From assembly GCF_017161565.1 (NCBI RefSeq), contig NZ_CP066796.1, forward strand, positions 2,480,001 to 2,544,000: DNA of 64,000 bases, written 5' to 3'. The notes under the pieces are model-generated. The model was not told the origin of the DNA. It worked only from the letters and a program-made list of their open reading frames with translations, and ran no database searches. The position numbers and the translations under genes were made by a program. Of this stretch, positions 20,017 through 31,845 are shown piece by piece. Every line of letters starts with the position of its first letter. Position 1 is the stretch's first letter. The DNA comes from Erwinia amylovora. Its GTDB lineage: Bacteria > Pseudomonadota > Gammaproteobacteria > Enterobacterales > Enterobacteriaceae.

Positions 20017-20033
20017 AACAAGTCCGATCAGCT
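20017..20033 (-). promoter_or_regulatory. FadR site of fabB
   Basis: The reverse strand reads AGCTGATCGGACTTGTT, which fits the FadR consensus (ANCTGGTCNGACNTGTT) at nearly all positions and is almost the same as the E. coli fabB site. FadR bound here activates fabB. Confidence 0.8.
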
Positions 20034-20108
20034 TATTACTGTGTAAATTTGCGTAGGGGCAATCTCATCGTTAAAATCCCGCCACTGCCCGATCAATGAG
20101 CCTTTGTC

Positions 20109-22106
20109 GTGAAAATCGCCGCAATAAATTATGCAGAACTAAGCTGGAATGAACGCGGTACACCTGTGTCTCGAGCGTTCGATGACGTCTATTTTTCTAA
20201 CCAGAATGGTCTTGCAGAAACGCAATACGTGTTTCTCGACGGTAACGGCCTGCCGGACCGCTTTTCCAGCCATCCGCGCAGCCTGTTTGTTGCCGCCGAG
20301 ACCGGATTTGGTACCGGGTTGAATTTTCTCGCGCTCTGGCAGGCATTTGACCATTTCCATCAACAGCAGCCTGATGCCCGGCTACAGCGTTTACATTTTA
20401 TCAGCTGCGAGAAGTTTCCCCTGAATGCCAGCGATCTGGCAGCGGCACATGCCAGCTGGCCGCAGCTGGCTCCCTGGGCCAGCAAGCTGCTTCAACAGTG
20501 GCCTGAAGCGCTGCCGGGCTGCCACCGTCTGCTGCTCAACGGCGGGCGCATTACGCTCGATTTGTGGTTTGGTGATGTTAACCAACTTATTCACACTTTT
20601 GACGACACGCTGAATCAGCAGGTCGACGCCTGGCTGCTGGATGGTTTTGCACCGGCGAAGAATCCGGATATGTGGACCGCCGGGCTGTTTGACTGCATGG
20701 CACGGCTGGCGCGCCCCGGCGCGACGCTGGCGACCTTTACCGCTGCCGGATTTGTGCGGCGCGGCCTGCAACAGGCCGGGTTTGAGATGAACAAACGTAA
20801 AGGCTTTGGGGAAAAACGCGAGATGCTGACGGGCCGTTTGCCTGAGTCAGTCAGCACGCAACCCCGAACGCCGTGGTACGCCCGCCCCGCTGCCGATGGC
20901 GATGACATCGCCATTGCAGGCGGTGGTATCGCCAGTGCGCTGCTGGCGCTGGCGCTGCTGCGACGCGGAAAAAAAGTCACGCTCTACTGTGCCGATGCCG
21001 GTCCGGCACAGGGGGCTTCCGGTAATCGCCAGGCCGCGTTATATCCGTTGCTCAATCAGCACGACCCGGCGCTGGCGCAGTTTTTCCCAGCCGCATTTAC
21101 CTTTGCCCGTCGCCTGTATGACCAGTTAAGCATCACCTTTGAACACCAGTGGTGCGGCGTTACCCAGCTGGCCTGGGATAAAAAGAGCGCGGAGAAAATC
21201 AGCAAGATGCTGCAGATGGGGCTGCCAGCCACCCTGGCGCTGGGGGTGAACACAAAGGAAGCCGAAGCGCTGTGCGGAGTGGAAACCGGCTGCGGCGGCA
21301 TTACCTATCCCCGGGGCGGCTGGCTCTCCCCCGCCGAGCTGACCAGCGCCCTGTGGCAGCTGGCTGAACAGCAGGGGGCAGTCCTGCACTGGCAGCATGA
21401 AATTGTGCAGCTGACGCCGCATGAGGATGGCTGGCTGCTGAACTTCACCCTGCAGCCAGCAACCACGCACCGTAATATGGTGCTGGCCACCGGTCATCGC
21501 CTGGCGGCATTTGCACAGAGTGAAAAACTGCCGGTCAGTGCGGCTGGCGGCCAGGTCAGTCATGTGCCGACCAACGGCACGCTGGCGGCGTTGAAGCAGG
21601 TGCTGTGCTATGACGGCTATCTCACCCCGGCCAGCGCGCGATCCCGGCAGCACTGCATCGGCGCCAGCTATCACCGTGGCGACGACAGCACCAGCTACCG
21701 CGCCGACGATCAGCAGGAAAACCGTGAGCGGCTGATGCGTTGCCTGCCCACGGCACGGTGGCCCGGTCAGATCGATATTAGCGGCGAACAGGCACGCTGC
21801 GGAGTGCGAGCTACCACCCGCGACCATCTGCCAATGATTGGCGCATTACCGGACTACGCCGCCACGCTTGAGCAGTACGCTGACCTGGCGCAGCAGCAAC
21901 TGGCCCGGCCTGCACCGGTATATGAAGGGCTGTATGTGCTGGGCGCGTTGGGGTCGCGTGGCCTGTGCAGCGGGCCTTTAGCGGCGGAAGTACTGGCAGC
22001 GCAGCTGTGCGCGGAGCCAATCCCGCTGGATCGCGCCACGCTGGCGGCCACCAGCCCCAATCGCTTTTGGATACGCAAGCTGATAAAAGGCAGGCCGTTG
22101 GGCTGA
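20109..22106 (+). CDS. mnmC: MnmC, bifunctional tRNA mnm5s2U methyltransferase / oxidoreductase
   Basis: MnmC completes the 5-methylaminomethyl-2-thiouridine of the wobble position. Its FAD domain removes carboxymethyl from cmnm5s2U, and its SAM domain methylates the resulting nm5s2U. The 665-residue protein shows the methyltransferase half first ([33 protein letters not shown]) and then the FAD half ([44 protein letters not shown]). Translation begins at a GTG (20109), giving the family start [21 protein letters not shown]. It is divergent from fabB. Confidence 0.96.
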   Translation: MKIAAINYAELSWNERGTPVSRAFDDVYFSNQNGLAETQYVFLDGNGLPDRFSSHPRSLFVAAETGFGTGLNFLALWQAFDHFHQQQPDARLQRLHFISCEKFPLNASDLAAAHASWPQLAPWASKLLQQWPEALPGCHRLLLNGGRITLDLWFGDVNQLIHTFDDTLNQQVDAWLLDGFAPAKNPDMWTAGLFDCMARLARPGATLATFTAAGFVRRGLQQAGFEMNKRKGFGEKREMLTGRLPESVSTQPRTPWYARPAADGDDIAIAGGGIASALLALALLRRGKKVTLYCADAGPAQGASGNRQAALYPLLNQHDPALAQFFPAAFTFARRLYDQLSITFEHQWCGVTQLAWDKKSAEKISKMLQMGLPATLALGVNTKEAEALCGVETGCGGITYPRGGWLSPAELTSALWQLAEQQGAVLHWQHEIVQLTPHEDGWLLNFTLQPATTHRNMVLATGHRLAAFAQSEKLPVSAAGGQVSHVPTNGTLAALKQVLCYDGYLTPASARSRQHCIGASYHRGDDSTSYRADDQQENRERLMRCLPTARWPGQIDISGEQARCGVRATTRDHLPMIGALPDYAATLEQYADLAQQQLARPAPVYEGLYVLGALGSRGLCSGPLAAEVLAAQLCAEPIPLDRATLAATSPNRFWIRKLIKGRPLG

Positions 22107-22229
22107 CTGAGGAGATGTCTTGCGCTGACGTGTGGCAGGTAGCAACTGACACAGGATGGGCGGGGGGGTTGCGGACGTGACATCAGCGTTAGAGGGCAGC
22201 CGCTAAGCCGCCCCCGAATAAGGCAAGGA

Positions 22230-22511
22230 TCAGGAAGCCTGACGCGCTTTAAGGAACAGATTGTCCCACATGCCGATCACCAGCGCCTGGTCGCGCGGTG
22301 ACAGTTCCCCGGCCTGAATCGCATTTTGCAGGCTTCTTTGCACCTGAATCTGCAATGCTTCCGGGGTATGTTCGCCGGTCAGCTCCAGCTCGGCGACCGC
22401 CAGCGTTAAGTGACCACGCAAATAGCCGCCCGCGAAAAGCTCGTCATCACTGGCGTGATCCACCATGTCATCAATCAGGCCCAGAATGCGCGCCTCGAAT
22501 TCATCGATCAT
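22230..22511 (-). CDS. yfcL: YfcL family protein
   Basis: This 93-residue soluble protein closely matches E. coli YfcL ([50 protein letters not shown]). Its function is not known. It is last in the run prmB-aroC-mepA-yfcA-epmC-yfcL, all on the reverse strand with short gaps. Confidence 0.92.
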   Translation of the reverse strand: MIDEFEARILGLIDDMVDHASDDELFAGGYLRGHLTLAVAELELTGEHTPEALQIQVQRSLQNAIQAGELSPRDQALVIGMWDNLFLKARQAS

Positions 22512-22542
22512 AAATTTCCTCTGTAAACGATTCGCTCCGCGC

Positions 22543-23091
22543 TTAACACAGATCTTCCGGCCAGGGAAACTGTGCTGCCGTCAGCGGTGGAGTTGAGTAA
22601 AACGAGCGAAGTTCAGCAATCAGCCGCGCCGGGCGTGCAGGAATGCCTTTTTGCAGGTAGTCCATCACCTGGGCATAAACCTTGCGCTGAAACGCGATGC
22701 GATCCGGCTCACAATCCCCTTCAAGGTTGTCACAACTTACGTTGAAGGGAAAGCCGGCGGCAGCACTGAATAGCCACTCCAGCGCCTGCGGCTTGATCTC
22801 CACCGCTTCAAACTGGTGCTGGGTAGCCGCATCGCGTCCGTCCGGGCAGTACCAGTAGCCGAAGTCCACCAGCTTACGACGCGCCTCACCGGCAATGCAC
22901 CAGTGAGATATTTCATGCAGCCCGCTGGCATAATAGCCGTGGGCAAACACCACCCGATGCCACGGAGAACGGTCATCTGCCGGAAGATAGATCGGCTCGT
23001 CGTCGCCCTTAATCAGGCGGGTGTTGAATTCACCCATAAAGCAGCGATCGAAGATGTCGATCAGGTCCTGGTAGTGATGTTGCGTACTCAT
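22543..23091 (-). CDS. epmC: EpmC, elongation factor P hydroxylase
   Basis: EpmC hydroxylates the lysine of EF-P after EpmA and EpmB have added beta-lysine. The 182-residue protein has the [14 protein letters not shown] segment, a metal-binding HExxH-like site, and the conserved [20 protein letters not shown]. Length and sequence match E. coli YfcM. It lies between yfcA and yfcL. Confidence 0.93.
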   Translation of the reverse strand: MSTQHHYQDLIDIFDRCFMGEFNTRLIKGDDEPIYLPADDRSPWHRVVFAHGYYASGLHEISHWCIAGEARRKLVDFGYWYCPDGRDAATQHQFEAVEIKPQALEWLFSAAAGFPFNVSCDNLEGDCEPDRIAFQRKVYAQVMDYLQKGIPARPARLIAELRSFYSTPPLTAAQFPWPEDLC

Positions 23092-23179
23092 AGCCGTCTG
23101 TCGTCAAGTAAAAAAAGCGCGCAATTGTCGCATTTTGCCCGCCGCGTTTCGAGCACTATTCTGCGGCACAGCCCGACCG

Positions 23180-23977
23180 TCACAGCGCATGGATCCATGC
23201 GGCCAGTTCTGCACCGTGGCTGTCATACAGCAGTTTGGCGCTCATCACCGCCGAGACAATAACAATCATCGGGCGGATCAGCTTCTGGCCTTTACTCAAC
23301 ACCATTCTGGCTCCGAGACGCGCGCCGCAAACCTGGCCTGCCAGCATCACCAGCCCGACCAGCCACACCACCTTGCCGCCCAGCATAAACAGCAGCAGGC
23401 CGCCGAGGTTAGAGGTGAAGTTCAGCACTTTGGCATGCGCCGTTGATTTCGCCAGGTTATAGCCGCACAGGGTGACAAAGGCCAGCGCATAGAACGATCC
23501 CGCCCCCGGACCAAAGAAGCCGTCATAGAAACCCACGCAGCCGCCCGCGACCAGCGCAAACGGCAGGCCGTGCAGACGGCGCTGGCGATCCTCTTCGCCA
23601 ATGCGCGGCATCAACAGGAAGTAAAGCCCGATGGCAATCACCAGCAGCGGTAACAGCTGGCGCAGAATGTCCCCCCGCACATGCTGAACCAGCAATGCGC
23701 CAGCAAGAGAACCGACGAAGGTCAACGCAATATTTAGCCGCTGTTCGCGTAAGTTCACCGCTTTACGGCGAATAAAGTACAGGCTGGCGGAAAACGATCC
23801 GCCTACCGATTGCAGTTTATTGGTTGCCAGCGCCTGGGCCGGGGAAAGCCCCGCTGCCAGCAGGGCGGGAACCGTTAACAGCCCGCCGCCGCCGGCAATC
23901 GAATCGATAAAACCCGCCAGTAACGCCACGAGAAACAGCACGCCCAGTAAGCCAGGCGCAACGCTAAGCCATTCCAT
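23180..23977 (-). CDS. yfcA: YfcA, TSUP/TauE-SafE family permease
   Basis: The 265-residue inner membrane protein has about eight hydrophobic helices in two halves. The family motif FIDSIAGGGGLLTVPALLAAG is near residue 24, with its partner FYDGFFGPGAGSFYALAFV in the second half. TSUP members move sulfite, sulfoacetate or related organosulfur anions; the substrate of YfcA is not established. Confidence 0.93.
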   Translation of the reverse strand: MEWLSVAPGLLGVLFLVALLAGFIDSIAGGGGLLTVPALLAAGLSPAQALATNKLQSVGGSFSASLYFIRRKAVNLREQRLNIALTFVGSLAGALLVQHVRGDILRQLLPLLVIAIGLYFLLMPRIGEEDRQRRLHGLPFALVAGGCVGFYDGFFGPGAGSFYALAFVTLCGYNLAKSTAHAKVLNFTSNLGGLLLFMLGGKVVWLVGLVMLAGQVCGARLGARMVLSKGQKLIRPMIVIVSAVMSAKLLYDSHGAELAAWIHAL

Positions 23978-23986
23978 GTCAATGCC

Positions 23987-24805
23987 TTACAGTTGATGGT
24001 TATCCAGCAGCGCCTGACAGGCCGGCGGCAGCGGAGGCGGTTCACGCTTCACCGGCGGCGTGCTGCCCGGTTTTGGCGGCGCAAACCAGCTTTGCAGTTC
24101 GGTTCCACAACCGTCGCCGGGCGGCGGCACGGGCTGCTCTTCACACTGCAGGCTGCCCGCCGGACAGCGCAAGCGTACGTGCATATGCGCACGGTGCTGG
24201 AACCACGGCCGCACTTTACGCAGCCAGCCGCGATCGCTTCCGGCATCCGCACACAGCTGCTGTTTAATCGCCGGGTTTACGAAAATGCGCGTGACGTCGC
24301 TGTCCTGCGCCGCCAGTTTGATCAGGCTGCCAATTTCCGGCTGCCAGTGACGTGCCACCACGTTTTTTCCGTCGGTGGCCACCAGATCCAGCGGCTGGGG
24401 TTTGAGCAGCATCTGCTGAGTCCAGCGCCGTTTCGGCAGCTGCAACCAGATATCGACATCAAGGCCGGACTGATGGCTGGCGTGGCCGCTGCTGAAGCGC
24501 CCGCCTGCCGCCATGCCCATATCCCCGATCAGCACTTCCCCCAGCCCCAGCCGATCGGTACGGTTGGTGAAACGCAGAATAAAGGCGATCAGGTCAGGAT
24601 GACCAAAAAAACGACGCTGGTCGCTGCGCATCACCTGATAACCCGCCGCATCCAGCGGCAGCGGCTGCGCGCCGATGATACAGCCGTTAGCAAAACCGCC
24701 TATCGACTGCGGTGCACCGCTAACGGGCTGGTAGACGGTCTGCCACGGCGTAGCAGCCCGAACCGTGGTGGCGCAAAGCAACAGCGCTGCCAGCATCTTT
24801 TTCAT
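23987..24805 (-). CDS. mepA: MepA, penicillin-insensitive murein endopeptidase
   Basis: MepA is a periplasmic zinc endopeptidase that cuts D-Ala-mDAP cross-links. The start at 24805 gives a clean signal peptide ([17 protein letters not shown], cleavage before ATPWQ) and 272 residues. The zinc site is seen in [19 protein letters not shown] and [12 protein letters not shown], matching the LAS-peptidase pattern. Earlier in-frame codons do not belong to the family. It starts five bases after the aroC stop. Confidence 0.95.
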   Translation of the reverse strand: MKKMLAALLLCATTVRAATPWQTVYQPVSGAPQSIGGFANGCIIGAQPLPLDAAGYQVMRSDQRRFFGHPDLIAFILRFTNRTDRLGLGEVLIGDMGMAAGGRFSSGHASHQSGLDVDIWLQLPKRRWTQQMLLKPQPLDLVATDGKNVVARHWQPEIGSLIKLAAQDSDVTRIFVNPAIKQQLCADAGSDRGWLRKVRPWFQHRAHMHVRLRCPAGSLQCEEQPVPPPGDGCGTELQSWFAPPKPGSTPPVKREPPPLPPACQALLDNHQL

Positions 24806-24809
24806 GGTG

Positions 24810-25895
24810 TTACCCGCGTGGCGTATCGGCGTGAACGTCAGCGTTTTGCCCACGATGACGCAACAGATGATCCATCAGCACAATGGCCATCATCGCTTCA
24901 GCGATGGGCACCGCGCGGATGCCGACACAAGGGTCGTGACGGCCTTTAGTGACCATCTCCACTTCTTCACCGCTGCGGTTAATGGTTTTACCCGGTACGG
25001 TAATGCTGGAGGTCGGCTTCATCGCCAGGTTGGCGGTTACCGTCTGGCCACTGCTGATACCACCAAGAATGCCGCCCGCATGATTGCTCTGGAAACCGTT
25101 GGCCCGAATTTCATCGCGATGCTCACTGCCGCGCTGGTTAACCACGGCGAAACCATCACCGATTTCAACGCCCTTAACGGCATTGATACTCATCAGCGCA
25201 TGGGCCAGATCGGCATCCAGACGGTCGAATACCGGTTCACCAAGGCCAACCGGGACGTTTTCCGCCACCACTGCCACTTTGGCACCGATGGAATCGCCCT
25301 CTTTCTTCAATGCGCGCATCAGTTCATCCAGCGCATCCAGCTTGTCCACATCCGGGCTGAAAAACGGGTTCTGCTCCACCTGCTGCCAGTCTTTCAACTC
25401 GCAAACTACGTCACCCATCTGTGCCAGATAGCCGCGTACTTTGATGCCGTGCTTCATATCCAGGTATTTTTTGGCAATCGCTCCGGCCGCCACGCGCATC
25501 GCCGTTTCACGGGCTGAAGAGCGGCCACCGCCACGATAGTCGCGAAATCCGTATTTACCATCGTAGGTGAAATCTGCATGACCGGGACGATAGAGTTCTT
25601 TTATCGCACCGTAATCCTGCGAGCGCTGATCGGTATTTTCGATCAGCAGTCCAATGCTGGTTCCGGTGGTACGTCCTTCGAACACCCCGGAGAGGATCTT
25701 CACCCGGTCCGGCTCGCGACGCGGAGTGGTATAGCGTGAAGTGCCCGGGCGACGTCGATCAAGATCGTGCTGCAAATCGTCTTCGGTCAGTGGAATGCCC
25801 GGTGGAACGCCATCAACGATGCAGCCAAGAGCGATGCCGTGGGATTCACCAAACGTCGTGACCCGGAATAGTTGTCCAATGGTATTACCCGCCAT
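24810..25895 (-). CDS. aroC: AroC, chorismate synthase
   Basis: AroC converts 5-enolpyruvylshikimate 3-phosphate to chorismate with reduced FMN, the last step of the common aromatic pathway. The 361-residue protein contains the three family signatures: [21 protein letters not shown] near the N-terminus, [24 protein letters not shown] in the middle, and [22 protein letters not shown] at the C-terminus. It follows prmB by 24 bases, as in E. coli. Confidence 0.98.
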   Translation of the reverse strand: MAGNTIGQLFRVTTFGESHGIALGCIVDGVPPGIPLTEDDLQHDLDRRRPGTSRYTTPRREPDRVKILSGVFEGRTTGTSIGLLIENTDQRSQDYGAIKELYRPGHADFTYDGKYGFRDYRGGGRSSARETAMRVAAGAIAKKYLDMKHGIKVRGYLAQMGDVVCELKDWQQVEQNPFFSPDVDKLDALDELMRALKKEGDSIGAKVAVVAENVPVGLGEPVFDRLDADLAHALMSINAVKGVEIGDGFAVVNQRGSEHRDEIRANGFQSNHAGGILGGISSGQTVTANLAMKPTSSITVPGKTINRSGEEVEMVTKGRHDPCVGIRAVPIAEAMMAIVLMDHLLRHRGQNADVHADTPRG

Positions 25896-25919
25896 GCTGG
25901 CTCCTCGCGAAATTCAGTC

Positions 25920-26852
25920 TCAATCTTTGTACATTGTAAAGTGATGTTGCGCGTCGATCAGTTGCTGTCTGGTCAGCATAAATACGCCATCACCGCCATT
26001 TTCAAATTCCAGCCAGGTGAACGGCACATCCGGGTACTGGTTGATAAGGTGCACCATGCTGTTACCCACTTCGCAGATCAGTACCCCCTGCTCGCTCAGA
26101 TAATCTGCTGCACAGCCCAGAATACGCCGCGCCAGCGTCAGGCCATCGTTGCCCGCCGCCAGCCCCAGTTCCGGCTCGTGGCGGTACTCATTCGGCAGGT
26201 CATCCATATCATCAGCATCAACGTACGGCGGATTGGTGACAATCAGGTCATACTGAGTTTTCGGTAATTCGCGGAACAGGTCACAGCGGATTGGCGTCAC
26301 ATGCTGTTCCAGACCGTGCGCGCTGATATTCTGCTCGGTGACCGCCAGCGCATCGCCGGAGATATCCACCGCGTCGACCTCGGCTTGCGGGAAAGCCCAG
26401 GCACAGGCTATGGCGATGCAGCCGCTGCCGGTGCACATATCCAGAATGTGCTGCGGCTGGTGGCCGATAATGCCGGCAAAATGCTGGTTAATCAGTTCGC
26501 CGATCGGCGAGCGTGGTACCAGCACGCGCTCATCGACGTAGAATTCGTGCCCACAGAACCAGGCTTTATTGGTAAGGTAAGCCACCGGAATACGTTCATT
26601 AACCCGGCGGATCACGCGCTCAACGATGCGCTGGCGCTCGCTCAGGGTGAGACGCGCAGTACGCATATCCTCCGGAATATCCAGCGGCAAATAGAGCGTG
26701 GGAAGCACCAGCTGGACGGCTTCGTCCCAGGGATTATCGGTGCCGTGACCGTACCAGATATCAGCGGCAGCAAAGCGGCTGACCGACCAGCGCAACATAT
26801 CCTGAATAGTGTGCAGCTCATTGACTGCTTCATCGACAAAAATTTTGTCCAA
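25920..26852 (-). CDS. prmB: PrmB, ribosomal protein uL3 glutamine methyltransferase
   Basis: PrmB methylates the side chain amide of a glutamine in ribosomal protein uL3, using SAM. The 310-residue protein has the SAM-binding segment [20 protein letters not shown] and the NPPY motif ([18 protein letters not shown]) that binds the target glutamine. The N-terminal helical domain is complete. It is the first gene of the run leading to yfcL and is divergent from smrB. Confidence 0.97.
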   Translation of the reverse strand: MDKIFVDEAVNELHTIQDMLRWSVSRFAAADIWYGHGTDNPWDEAVQLVLPTLYLPLDIPEDMRTARLTLSERQRIVERVIRRVNERIPVAYLTNKAWFCGHEFYVDERVLVPRSPIGELINQHFAGIIGHQPQHILDMCTGSGCIAIACAWAFPQAEVDAVDISGDALAVTEQNISAHGLEQHVTPIRCDLFRELPKTQYDLIVTNPPYVDADDMDDLPNEYRHEPELGLAAGNDGLTLARRILGCAADYLSEQGVLICEVGNSMVHLINQYPDVPFTWLEFENGGDGVFMLTRQQLIDAQHHFTMYKD

Positions 26853-27053
26853 GGTGCCCTCCGCAGGCCGTTCTGTGAAACCCGGGCGCTAGTTTGCCAC
26901 GAAGCCGGCAATAATTCAGCGCAGAGGGGGTGAAAAAACTGAGATTTGTTTTAGCCTGAGAGGAGGAAAAGGTAGACTTACAGTATCAAATTGAGGGAAT
27001 AGCGAAGTGAGCTATCCGATAATTCAGCCTTCACAGAATAGCGATTGCCAGAA

Positions 27054-27605
27054 ATGAGTAAAAAAGAGAAGCTCAGTGCGGAAGAAAAGGCATTGTTTCG
27101 CGGGCTGATGAGCGGCACGCGTCAGCTGGCTCAGGATACGATTGTCCACAGGCCGCCGCGCAAAAAAATGAATCAGATACCGGTGAAACGCCTGCTGTCT
27201 GAACAGGTCGACGCCAGCCACTATTTTTCCGATGAGTTTCAACCGCTGCTGGCCAGCGAGGGCGCTGTTCGCTATGCACGCCGTGACGTCAGCCACTATG
27301 AGCTAAAAAAACTACGCCGGGGGGATTATACGCCAGAGATTTTTCTCGACCTGCATGGTCTGACGCAGCAGCAGGCGAAACAGGAACTGGGCGCGCTGAT
27401 TGCTGCCTGCCGCCGCGAACACATCTTCTGCGCCAGCGTGATGCACGGTCACGGCAAGCATATTCTCAAGCAACAGACGCCGCTGTGGCTGGCACAGCAT
27501 CCGTGGGTGATGGCTTTTCATCAGGCACCTAAACCGTTCGGCGGAGACGCCGCGCTGCTGGTGTTGATTGAAGTGGAAGAGTGGCAGCCGCCGCAGCTGC
27601 CTTAG
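27054..27605 (+). CDS. smrB: SmrB, Smr-domain ribosome rescue endonuclease
   Basis: SmrB cleaves mRNA at collided ribosomes so that stalled complexes can be rescued. The 183-residue protein has an N-terminal helical ribosome-binding region and a C-terminal Smr domain with [18 protein letters not shown] and the catalytic-loop HGHGKHILK. The ATG at 27054 gives [15 protein letters not shown], which fits the family; a TTG nine bases upstream is also in frame. Confidence 0.95.
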   Translation: MSKKEKLSAEEKALFRGLMSGTRQLAQDTIVHRPPRKKMNQIPVKRLLSEQVDASHYFSDEFQPLLASEGAVRYARRDVSHYELKKLRRGDYTPEIFLDLHGLTQQQAKQELGALIAACRREHIFCASVMHGHGKHILKQQTPLWLAQHPWVMAFHQAPKPFGGDAALLVLIEVEEWQPPQLP

Positions 27606-27662
27606 GCTTTGCCGGCGATAAATGACGCGGCGTTATTGTGCCTGATTTCCGACATATTATAC

Positions 27663-27689
27663 GCGGGGCACCCTTAGGGGGCGCCCCGC
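27663..27689. terminator. Strong inverted repeat between smrB and sixA
   Basis: GCGGGGC (27663-27669) pairs with GCCCCGC (27683-27689), and an inner CCC/GGG extends the stem. It lies between the converging ends of smrB and sixA. It has no T-run on either side, so intrinsic termination is uncertain. Confidence 0.45.
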
Positions 27690-27696
27690 AATGCCG

Positions 27697-28179
27697 TCAG
27701 ATAGCCTTAGCCAGTTTTGCCGGCGAAACCTGCCATTCCAGCTCGCCCGCCGAGTTAGCCGCATCAAAATCAACACAGGCGATGGCCGAAGTCGCAAACA
27801 TCGGCGGCGTTTCCTGTGGGCAAAGTTCTGTCACCAGATAGCCCACCAGCGGCAGATGAGAGATCACCAGCGCCGATTTTACCCCTTCGTTAGCCAACGC
27901 ATGCAGGTAACATGCCACCTGCTCCGGGTCGCCACCCGGCGTCAGCTCCGGCAGCACATCCGCACCGTCGGGCAGGGGTAGCGCCTCACGCACTGCGCTT
28001 AGCGTCTGCTGTGCGCGCAGATAAGGGCTGACCAAAACCCGCTCAATATCCACAGACTGACCGTTTAGCCACGTCGCCATCTGACGCGTTTCTTCACTGC
28101 CGCAGTGAGTCAGAGGCCTGACCGAATCACTTGCTGCTTCTAAAGCAGCATCGCCGTGACGCATTATGAAAACTTGCAT
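27697..28179 (-). CDS. sixA: SixA, phosphohistidine phosphatase
   Basis: SixA removes phosphate from histidine; in E. coli its targets include the nitrogen phosphotransferase protein NPr and the ArcB HPt domain. The 160-residue protein has the RHG catalytic motif at the N-terminus (MQVFIMRHGDAA) and the second histidine in LVISHLPLVGYLVTEL. It is between smrB and fadJ as in E. coli. Confidence 0.95.
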   Translation of the reverse strand: MQVFIMRHGDAALEAASDSVRPLTHCGSEETRQMATWLNGQSVDIERVLVSPYLRAQQTLSAVREALPLPDGADVLPELTPGGDPEQVACYLHALANEGVKSALVISHLPLVGYLVTELCPQETPPMFATSAIACVDFDAANSAGELEWQVSPAKLAKAI

Positions 28180-28349
28180 ATAGCACCGCTGTTGTTAAAC
28201 ATAAACGCCGGGGGCAACGCCATCCGACTCTTCATTCTGAGAATGAACGCTGTGTTGTACCCCAATGCCTTGACGTGAGTCAACCGATTGTTTACTTAAT
28301 GAGCGCCAGATGTCACCGCCCCCGCGATCCACTTTCCGCAGCGATGAAT

Positions 28350-30497
28350 CTAACCAGCTGAATCAGCAGGTTTGTCAGATTTAACGTCGCTTTGGTAAAA
28401 GGTTTTGCCTTCAGCCGCCATTTTTTGCAGCAGGGAGCAAGGGGTAAAACGTGGCCCGTGCTGTTGCATTAGCTGCGTTAAACAATTAACCACTTCAACG
28501 CTGCCCAGCTGGTCCATATAGCGGAACGGCCCGCCGAAGAAAGGGGGAAAACCGATACCCATTACCGCGCCGATATCGCCATCGCGCGCGCTGGCGATCC
28601 CCTGCTCACCCAGCGTGCGTGCCGCCTCGTTCAGCAGCATCATCACACAGCGGCGGGAAACAGGCTCTGCGCCAAGATGATGTTTCACCCTGACCGGCAG
28701 CAGGCGGTACAGCGTGCTGTCGACGCGCTTTTTACCGCCTTTTTGCGGGTACAGATAGAACCCACGCCCGTTTTTGCGGCCTTTACGCCCATCCTGCCAT
28801 AGCGCTTCCAGCCCCGCCGGCAGCGAGAAGCGTTCGCCCCATGCGTGTTGCAGGATCGGCATAATATGCGTACCGACATCCAGCCCGACCTCATCCAGCA
28901 GCTGTAACGGGCCAAGGGGAAAACCAAACTGCACCAGCGCCCGGTCGATATATTCAACCGGTTCGCCTTCGCGCAGACAGTGCAGCGCTTCGATGATATA
29001 GGGTGCCAGAATGCGGTTGACGTAGAAGCCCGCCCGGTCGGCCACCACGATTGGCGTCTTGCCCTGTTTTCGTGCCAGCATCACCGCGGTGGCGATGGCC
29101 TGGGCAGAGGTGCCGGCATGAGGGATCACTTCAACCAGCGGCATTTTCTCCGGTGGGCTGAAATAATGCAGGCCGATGACGTTCTCAGGCCGCTGCGCGG
29201 CGGCGGCAATGTCGGCTATGGGCAAAGAAGAGGTGTTAGAGGCAAACAGCGTATGGGCGCTGCAGTTCGCTTCAATTTCCGCCACCATTTTTTGCTTCAG
29301 CGCCAGGTCTTCGAATACCGCTTCGATTACCATATCGCACTGGCGGAAGCCCTGATAATCGGTGCCGCCGGTGATAAAGGCCATCTGCTGCTGGCGCTGT
29401 GCCGCGCTCAGGCGGCGGCGATCCACCGCGCTGGTCAGCGTCTGCCAGCTGGTTTTCAGCGCATGGTTAATGCCGTTGGCATTGATGTCTTTGATGCGCA
29501 CCGGCAACCCGGCACGAGTAGCGGTTATGCAGGCAATACCGCCGCCCATCAGGCCACCGCCCAGTACGCCAATGCGTTTCAGTTCATGGGGTTCAACACC
29601 AAAGTGCGCTTTTTTTAACCCAGTGGTGGCGAAAAACAGGCTGCGCAGCGCGGCAGACTGCGGGGTCATCACCAGTTCACCAAACGCCTGTGCTTCAGCT
29701 GAATAGCCGCTGCCGCCCGGCGTCAGCCCGCAGCGCACCACGCTGAGAATTTTTTCCGCCGCCGGATAGTTGCCGTGGGTTTGCGACCGCGTCCGGCGCT
29801 GTGCCAGCGTAAACAGCACCGCGCGGCCGGGCGCGCTGGTCAACAGCCGTTCGCTCAGAGAGGGACGCGGCGCGGTAGTGAGCGGCTTTAGCGCCAGCTG
29901 CACTGCCGCGTCCAGCAGAATGGCGTGATCGACCGTCTCGTCCACCAGCCCGCAGCGTAATGCGCTACGGGCATCCAGCGTTTTACCCGTCAACATCATC
30001 TCTAACGCCACGCGGATGCCAGTCAGGCGCGGCAGACGCTGCGTCCCGCCGGAACCCGGCAGCAGGCCGAGCTGCACTTCCGGTAAGCCAAGCCGGGTTT
30101 TATCATCCAGCGAACAGACGCGGCGATGGCAAGCCAGCGCCAGTTCAAGGCCGCCGCCGAGGCAGGCACCGTGGATAGCCGCAACGACCGGGAACGGCAG
30201 TGCGGCTATCTCCGCCATCGCCTTTTGCCCGGCCTGAGCCAATGCGGTCGCCTGCTGTGCATGGTGGCAAGCGGCGATCGTGCTGATATCCGCCCCAACA
30301 ATAAAGCTGTCAGGCTTAGCCGAAATCAGTACCAGCCCGGCCAGATGCGGGTTCGCCCGCGCCTGCCGGACAAGCGCCAGAATATCGGCGGCAAATTCGA
30401 CTTTCAGCGTGTTGACCTTTTCATGCGGCACATCGATGGTGATAACGCCGACCCGATCCGGGCGCAAGGTAAGGCTCAATGCAGATGGCAGATCCAT
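28350..30497 (-). CDS. fadJ: FadJ, multifunctional fatty acid oxidation complex alpha subunit
   Basis: FadJ carries enoyl-CoA hydratase and 3-hydroxyacyl-CoA dehydrogenase activities and works with FadI in anaerobic beta-oxidation. The 715-residue protein has an N-terminal crotonase domain ([38 protein letters not shown]) and a dehydrogenase domain ([54 protein letters not shown]). The ATG overlaps the fadI stop by one base (TAATG). Confidence 0.97.
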   Translation of the reverse strand: MDLPSALSLTLRPDRVGVITIDVPHEKVNTLKVEFAADILALVRQARANPHLAGLVLISAKPDSFIVGADISTIAACHHAQQATALAQAGQKAMAEIAALPFPVVAAIHGACLGGGLELALACHRRVCSLDDKTRLGLPEVQLGLLPGSGGTQRLPRLTGIRVALEMMLTGKTLDARSALRCGLVDETVDHAILLDAAVQLALKPLTTAPRPSLSERLLTSAPGRAVLFTLAQRRTRSQTHGNYPAAEKILSVVRCGLTPGGSGYSAEAQAFGELVMTPQSAALRSLFFATTGLKKAHFGVEPHELKRIGVLGGGLMGGGIACITATRAGLPVRIKDINANGINHALKTSWQTLTSAVDRRRLSAAQRQQQMAFITGGTDYQGFRQCDMVIEAVFEDLALKQKMVAEIEANCSAHTLFASNTSSLPIADIAAAAQRPENVIGLHYFSPPEKMPLVEVIPHAGTSAQAIATAVMLARKQGKTPIVVADRAGFYVNRILAPYIIEALHCLREGEPVEYIDRALVQFGFPLGPLQLLDEVGLDVGTHIMPILQHAWGERFSLPAGLEALWQDGRKGRKNGRGFYLYPQKGGKKRVDSTLYRLLPVRVKHHLGAEPVSRRCVMMLLNEAARTLGEQGIASARDGDIGAVMGIGFPPFFGGPFRYMDQLGSVEVVNCLTQLMQQHGPRFTPCSLLQKMAAEGKTFYQSDVKSDKPADSAG

Positions 30498-31807
30498 TAT
30501 TCAACCTCCAGAACCATCGCCGCCCCCAGCCCACCGGCGGCGCAAGCGGTCACCAGCCCCAGCCCGCCACCGCGACGACCCAGCTCGTTCAGCGTCTGAG
30601 TAATCATTCGCGCCCCGGTAGCGGCAAACGGATGGCCAAAGGCGATAGAACCGCCCAGCACGTTAAACCGGTCAGGATCAACCTCTCCCAGGGCGCGTGA
30701 ACGATTGAGCACCTCACGGGCAAAGCGCTCATCGGCAAACATCTTCAGGTTTGCCAGGGTTTGTGCCGCGAAGGCTTCGTGCATGTCAATCAATCGCAAA
30801 TCGGCGAGTGTAATCCCGGCGCGATCCAGCGCCAGCGGCGCGGCATACGCTGGCCCCAGCAGCATGTCCTGACGGACATCAATGGCGCAGAAAGCATAGC
30901 TGCGCAGATAGCCAAGTGGCGTGATATCCAGCTGCCTGGCGCACGATTCCGTCATCATGATCACCGCCGCCGCGCCGTCGGTTAGCGGCGTACTGTTAGC
31001 GGCGGTTACCGTGCCGTGGCGGCGGTCAAACGCCGGGCGCAGACGTGCATAATCTTGCAGGGTGGAATCAGCACGCACGTTGTTATCCTGTTCAAACGGC
31101 TGTTTCCACGGCGGCACACAGGCAATCATCACCTCATCACTCAACAAGCCCCGCTGCCAGGCGCTGGCGGCGTGTTGATGAGAGCGCAAAGCCAGCACGT
31201 CCTGCTGTTCACGCGTGATGCCGTGACTTTTCGCCATCTGTTCAGCGCTATCGCCCATGCGCAACCCGGTGGAGTATTCGGCCACCGCTGGCGCTATCGG
31301 CAGCAGGTCGCGTGGGCGCAGCTGGCTGCACAGCTTTAGTTTTTGGCCCAGGCTACGCGCTTTGCTAACGTCAACCAGCAGTCGCGCCAGTTTTTTGCTG
31401 ACGCCAATCGGCAGCACCGATGACGAATCCGCCCCTCCGGCAATCCCCGCCTTAATGGTACCGGCCATCAGGCTTTCCGCCACGTTTACCACTGCCTGGA
31501 AGCTGGTGGCACAGGCGCGGCTGACGCTGTAAGCGTCCGTGTGGGCGCTCAGGGCGCTGGCAAGCACGATTTCACGGGCAATATTGGGCGCTTCCGGCAT
31601 CTGTACCACCTGACCGAAAACCAGTTGTTCAATAACCCCGGTGGGGATTTCGCTACGCGCCAACAGTTCACTGACCACCATGCGCCCCAGCTCCAGTGCC
31701 GGGATGCCGTGGAAGGCCGTCGCCTGGCGAGCAAACGGGGTGCGTAACCCGTGGGTGATAGCAATGCGGTCGGCCTGACGCGTCAGCAGAGGTATTACCT
31801 TGCTCAT
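30497..31807 (-). CDS. fadI: FadI, 3-ketoacyl-CoA thiolase
   Basis: FadI cleaves 3-ketoacyl-CoA to acetyl-CoA and shortened acyl-CoA, pairing with FadJ. The 436-residue thiolase has the nucleophilic Cys in [15 protein letters not shown], and the C-terminal [35 protein letters not shown] and [17 protein letters not shown] motifs. I chose the ATG at 31807 ([17 protein letters not shown]), which has GGTGAT upstream and the same length as the E. coli protein; the frame is open to 31843. Confidence 0.96.
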   Translation of the reverse strand: MSKVIPLLTRQADRIAITHGLRTPFARQATAFHGIPALELGRMVVSELLARSEIPTGVIEQLVFGQVVQMPEAPNIAREIVLASALSAHTDAYSVSRACATSFQAVVNVAESLMAGTIKAGIAGGADSSSVLPIGVSKKLARLLVDVSKARSLGQKLKLCSQLRPRDLLPIAPAVAEYSTGLRMGDSAEQMAKSHGITREQQDVLALRSHQHAASAWQRGLLSDEVMIACVPPWKQPFEQDNNVRADSTLQDYARLRPAFDRRHGTVTAANSTPLTDGAAAVIMMTESCARQLDITPLGYLRSYAFCAIDVRQDMLLGPAYAAPLALDRAGITLADLRLIDMHEAFAAQTLANLKMFADERFAREVLNRSRALGEVDPDRFNVLGGSIAFGHPFAATGARMITQTLNELGRRGGGLGLVTACAAGGLGAAMVLEVE

Positions 31808-31845
31808 GTTTATCACCTGTTTCCCGTTGCCAGATGGCATCACTG

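Noticed and set aside
24049..24350. Long open frames opposite mepA and aroC
   Set aside because: They are antisense shadows of GC-rich genes with firm family matches on the other strand.
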